Of a DNA stretch of 64,000 nucleotides, positions 61,532-64,000 are shown one piece after another. A program made the translations under genes and the position numbers. Below the pieces are notes generated by a model. That model did not search any database and was not told the DNA's origin. It worked only from the letters and a program-made list of their open reading frames with translations. The stretch comes from Alistipes sp. (GTDB lineage: Bacteria; Bacteroidota; Bacteroidia; Bacteroidales; Rikenellaceae): contig JAGBVG010000074.1 in NCBI GenBank assembly GCA_017630455.1, positions 1-64,000 of the forward strand, written 5' to 3'. The first letter of the stretch is position 1, and each line of letters starts with the position of its first letter.

Positions 61532-62959
61532 TTATATCTGCTTACGCATTCGTGCTACGGGGATGTCGAGCATCTCGCGGTATTTTGCTACCGTGCGACG
61601 GGCAATTCGATAACCCTTGTCGTTGAGGATATCCATAAGGTTCTCGTCCGTGAGAGGGTGACGTTTATCCTCATTATCAATACATTCCGCAAGGATAGTC
61701 TTAATCTCGTGACTCGACACCTCCTCGCCCGATGTGGTCTGCATACCCTCCGAGAAGAGCGACTTCAGCAATATGATGCCAAAGTGGGTCTGGATGTATT
61801 TACTATTCACCACGCGCGAGATTGTCGACACGTCGAGGTCGGTGCGGTCGGCTATATCCTTCAGGATCATAGGGCGCAGCTTGCTCTTATCGCCATCCTG
61901 AAAGTACTCGCGCTGGAAATCGAGGATGGTCTGCATCGTGCGCATCAGGGTGTCGTGGCGCTGCTTGATGGCCGAGATAAACCACTTTGCCGAGTCTATC
62001 TTAGACTTAACGAACTGCACAGCCTCCTTATCCTCGGCCTTTATAGTACCATCGGGGGCTACCATATCTCGCATCATATCGCGGTAGCGGCGCGAGATAC
62101 GCACCTCGGGGATTCCCGAGGTATTCATCATAAGACGCATCTTACCGTCGCTATTGTCGAGCAGGAAGTCGGGGGTTATGTATGGTGTTGTATCTATGCC
62201 GCCATCGTTATGGAGATTTCCAGGCTTGGGCGAGAGGCTGCGGATGTACTCTATAGCCTCACGAAAAAGCTCCTCGCCGATGTCGAGACGCTGCATAAGA
62301 CGCTCGTAGTGCTTCTTGGCAAAGGCCTCGAAATGGGAGTTTATAATGGTGTATGCTATCTGCTTATGATGGGTGTCGAGCTGCTGCCTCTCCATCTGCA
62401 GCAGCAGACACTCCTGCAGTGAGCGTGCGCCGATACCCGCAGGCTCTAACTCCTGTACGATGCCGAGGATACGCTCCACCTCCTCGGGTGCGACATCCAA
62501 GCCGCGTGTGAAGGCGAAATCGTCGCTGAGGGAGTTTATGTCGCGGCGCAAATATCCGTCATCGTCGATGCTACCTACGATATATACCGCCACAATCATC
62601 TCCACCTCTCCGAGCGAGCGGAAACGAAGCTGCTCAACAAGATATTCACTCAAAGAATACCCCTCGCTGATATACACAGGGCGCTGTTTATCGTCCTTCG
62701 AGAAGTTGTTGACACGAGCCTTATACGACGGTGTATCATCCTCCTTGCCAATATACTCCTCCACGGAAATCTTCTCTGGGCTATCCTCACCCTCGCTCTT
62801 GGCATCGGCATCCTCCTCCAGCACGATATTCTCCTCGATCTCGTGCTTTATACGCTCCTCGAGGAGCATAGTGGGGAGTTCCAGAAGTTTTATCATCTGG
62901 ATTTGCTGTGGAGATATCTTCGTCTGTAGCGATATCGTCTGTTGGAGTCTGTTTGCCAT
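61532..62959 (-). CDS. rpoN: RNA polymerase sigma-54 factor
   Basis: 475 residues. Region I (LQQTISLQTKISPQQIQMIKLLELP) is Gln/Leu-rich, an acidic region II follows, and the C-terminal DNA-binding region ends with the RpoN box ARRTVAKYRE. It recognises -24/-12 promoters with enhancer-binding activators. ATG at 62957-62959, shortly after asnS on the same strand but separated from it by a terminator. Confidence 0.97.
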   Translation of the reverse strand: MANRLQQTISLQTKISPQQIQMIKLLELPTMLLEERIKHEIEENIVLEEDADAKSEGEDSPEKISVEEYIGKEDDTPSYKARVNNFSKDDKQRPVYISEGYSLSEYLVEQLRFRSLGEVEMIVAVYIVGSIDDDGYLRRDINSLSDDFAFTRGLDVAPEEVERILGIVQELEPAGIGARSLQECLLLQMERQQLDTHHKQIAYTIINSHFEAFAKKHYERLMQRLDIGEELFREAIEYIRSLSPKPGNLHNDGGIDTTPYITPDFLLDNSDGKMRLMMNTSGIPEVRISRRYRDMMRDMVAPDGTIKAEDKEAVQFVKSKIDSAKWFISAIKQRHDTLMRTMQTILDFQREYFQDGDKSKLRPMILKDIADRTDLDVSTISRVVNSKYIQTHFGIILLKSLFSEGMQTTSGEEVSSHEIKTILAECIDNEDKRHPLTDENLMDILNDKGYRIARRTVAKYREMLDIPVARMRKQI

Positions 62960-62983
62960 TATTATAAATAGTTGTTGTTAAAC

Positions 62984-63017
62984 AATAAACGGTCGACCTT
63001 GTGGTCGGCCGTTTATT
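62984..63017 (-). terminator. Terminator of asnS
   Basis: 15-nt arms AATAAACGGTCGACC / GGTCGGCCGTTTATT (one mismatch) just after the asnS stop, followed on the minus strand by GTTTAACAACAAC. Confidence 0.75.
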
Positions 63018-63029
63018 AGGCTGCGTGGC

Positions 63030-64000
63030 TTAGAACTCTGCGTTCTTTGGCGTACGTGGGAATGGGATCACATCGCGGATATTACCCATACCTGTCACGA
63101 ACAAGAGCAAGCGCTCGAAGCCGAGACCGAAACCAGAGTGTGGCGCAGAACCCCAACGACGTGTGTCGAGATACCACCACAACTCCTTGCGGCTCATACC
63201 TAACTCGTCAACTCTTGCACAAAGCTTGCCAAAGTCTGCTTCACGCTCCGAACCACCGATAATTTCTCCAATTTGTGGGAACAACACGTCCATAGCGCGT
63301 ACAGTCTTACCATCCTCGTTCTGCTTCATATAGAACGCCTTAATCTCCTTTGGATAGTTGATAAGGATCACAGGACGCTTGAAGTGCTCCTCCACGAGGT
63401 AACGCTCGTGCTCCGACTGGAGGTCGCAACCCCAATCGCAAGGGAACTCAAACTTCTTGCCTGAAGCCTTCAAAATCTCGATACCCTCTGTGTAGTCGAG
63501 GCGTACAAAGTCATTGTCAAGAACAAACTGCAAACGCTCCAAAAGCCCCTTATCCCACATCTTGTTCATAAACTCGAGATCCTCGCGGCAGTTCTCCATA
63601 GCGTAGCGGATGAGGTACTTCAAGAAGTCCTCTGCGAGGTCCATATCATCCTGCAACTCGTAGAATGCCATCTCTGGCTCGATCATCCAGAACTCAGCCA
63701 AGTGGCGTGGAGTATTAGAGTTCTCGGCACGGAATGTAGGGCCGAAGGTGTAGATCTGACCGAGAGCCAAAGCACCAAGCTCACCCTCCAACTGACCTGA
63801 TACGGTAAGGCTGCAGTGTTTGCCGAAGAAGTCCTGAGTATAGTCTACAGCGCCATCCTCGGTGCGTGGAGGGTTGCTCATATCGAGAGTCGACACGTTG
63901 AACATAGCACCAGCACCCTCGCAGTCCGAAGCTGTGATAAGTGGAGTGTGGAGATAGTAGAAGCCCTTGTCGTTGAAGTACTTATGGATAGCAAACGCCA
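63030..64000 (-). CDS. asnS: Asparagine--tRNA ligase, C-terminal part (5' end outside window)
   Basis: The frame is open to the window edge, giving at least 323 residues; the ATG at 63903-63905 is internal. Class II motifs: [17 protein letters not shown] (upstream of it), [28 protein letters not shown] (motif 2) and [29 protein letters not shown] (motif 3). It charges tRNA-Asn; AspS is excluded by the [17 protein letters not shown] pattern. Confidence 0.96.
   Translation of the reverse strand, partial: AFAIHKYFNDKGFYYLHTPLITASDCEGAGAMFNVSTLDMSNPPRTEDGAVDYTQDFFGKHCSLTVSGQLEGELGALALGQIYTFGPTFRAENSNTPRHLAEFWMIEPEMAFYELQDDMDLAEDFLKYLIRYAMENCREDLEFMNKMWDKGLLERLQFVLDNDFVRLDYTEGIEILKASGKKFEFPCDWGCDLQSEHERYLVEEHFKRPVILINYPKEIKAFYMKQNEDGKTVRAMDVLFPQIGEIIGGSEREADFGKLCARVDELGMSRKELWWYLDTRRWGSAPHSGFGLGFERLLLFVTGMGNIRDVIPFPRTPKNAEF

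Noticed and set aside
61517..62422. 301-codon plus-strand frame opposite rpoN
   Set aside because: rpoN on the other strand is unmistakable; the frame is an antisense artefact.
1..64000. CRISPR array or cas genes
   Set aside because: No regularly spaced repeat array and no Cas-like protein was seen; the direct repeats found are too few and promoter-linked.

Overview
The window looks like a chromosome segment of a Bacteroidales bacterium, most likely Alistipes or a relative (Rikenellaceae). Reasons: promoters follow the Bacteroidota pattern TTTG/TTG, a 19-20 nt spacer, then TAnnTTTG; Shine-Dalgarno sequences are scarce; mobilisation genes are of Bacteroides type; and the moderately GC-rich core carries EtfBA/acyl-CoA dehydrogenase, indolepyruvate oxidoreductase, fab genes, IleS, YebC and RpoN. 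The genus is an inference from style and content, not from a marker gene.

Region 1 (1 to about 14.3 kb) is an A+T-richer accessory and defence island. It holds the end of an unknown gene; a three-gene restriction-modification-like operon on the minus strand (AdoMet-binding protein, Eco57I-type methylase, GIY-YIG/helicase protein); a 19-bp perfect inverted repeat around 153 nt directly in front of that operon and beside a tyrosine recombinase, which looks like an invertible promoter; a mobilisation module (membrane protein, MobA-type relaxase, MobC, DUF3408, two HTH proteins); and a complete retron. The retron consists of a reverse transcriptase with the NAxxH, YADD and VTG signatures, an msr-msd RNA with matching a1/a2 ends, and a phosphoribosyltransferase-like partner protein.

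Region 2 (14.7-22.7 kb) is a compact, intact phage-derived cassette behind a strong promoter and a long structured leader. It encodes two tail/baseplate-like proteins, a ClpP-type prohead protease, a major-capsid-like protein, portal, connector, holin and a lysozyme-like protein. No terminase, tape measure, tail tube or integrase is present.

Region 3 (22.8-52.8 kb) is core chromosome: SDR-sialidase-apt-recG operon, a zinc-ribbon membrane protein, fabH-fabF-fabG, a LytTR regulator with three direct repeats at its promoter, META lipoprotein, RidA, ileS, yebC, a glycosyltransferase, etfB-etfA-acyl-CoA dehydrogenase with a convergent CoA-transferase, an iorA-iorB-aminotransferase operon, an unassigned structured small RNA with its own promoter and terminator, a DksA-like protein and a large repeat lipoprotein. 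Together these suggest anaerobic amino-acid fermentation and host-glycan (sialic acid) use.

Region 4 (52.945-60.469 kb) is a very A+T-rich element of about 7.5 kb inserted in the 3' end of tRNA-Cys and bounded by 13-bp direct repeats. It carries a tyrosine integrase, a protein with family-A-polymerase-like motifs, a serine recombinase, an HTH protein and several unknown small proteins. A near-identical 28-bp sequence occurs twice in opposite orientation in it. Region 5 (60.5-64 kb) is core again: tRNA-Cys, a DUF975 membrane protein, rpoN and the end of asnS.
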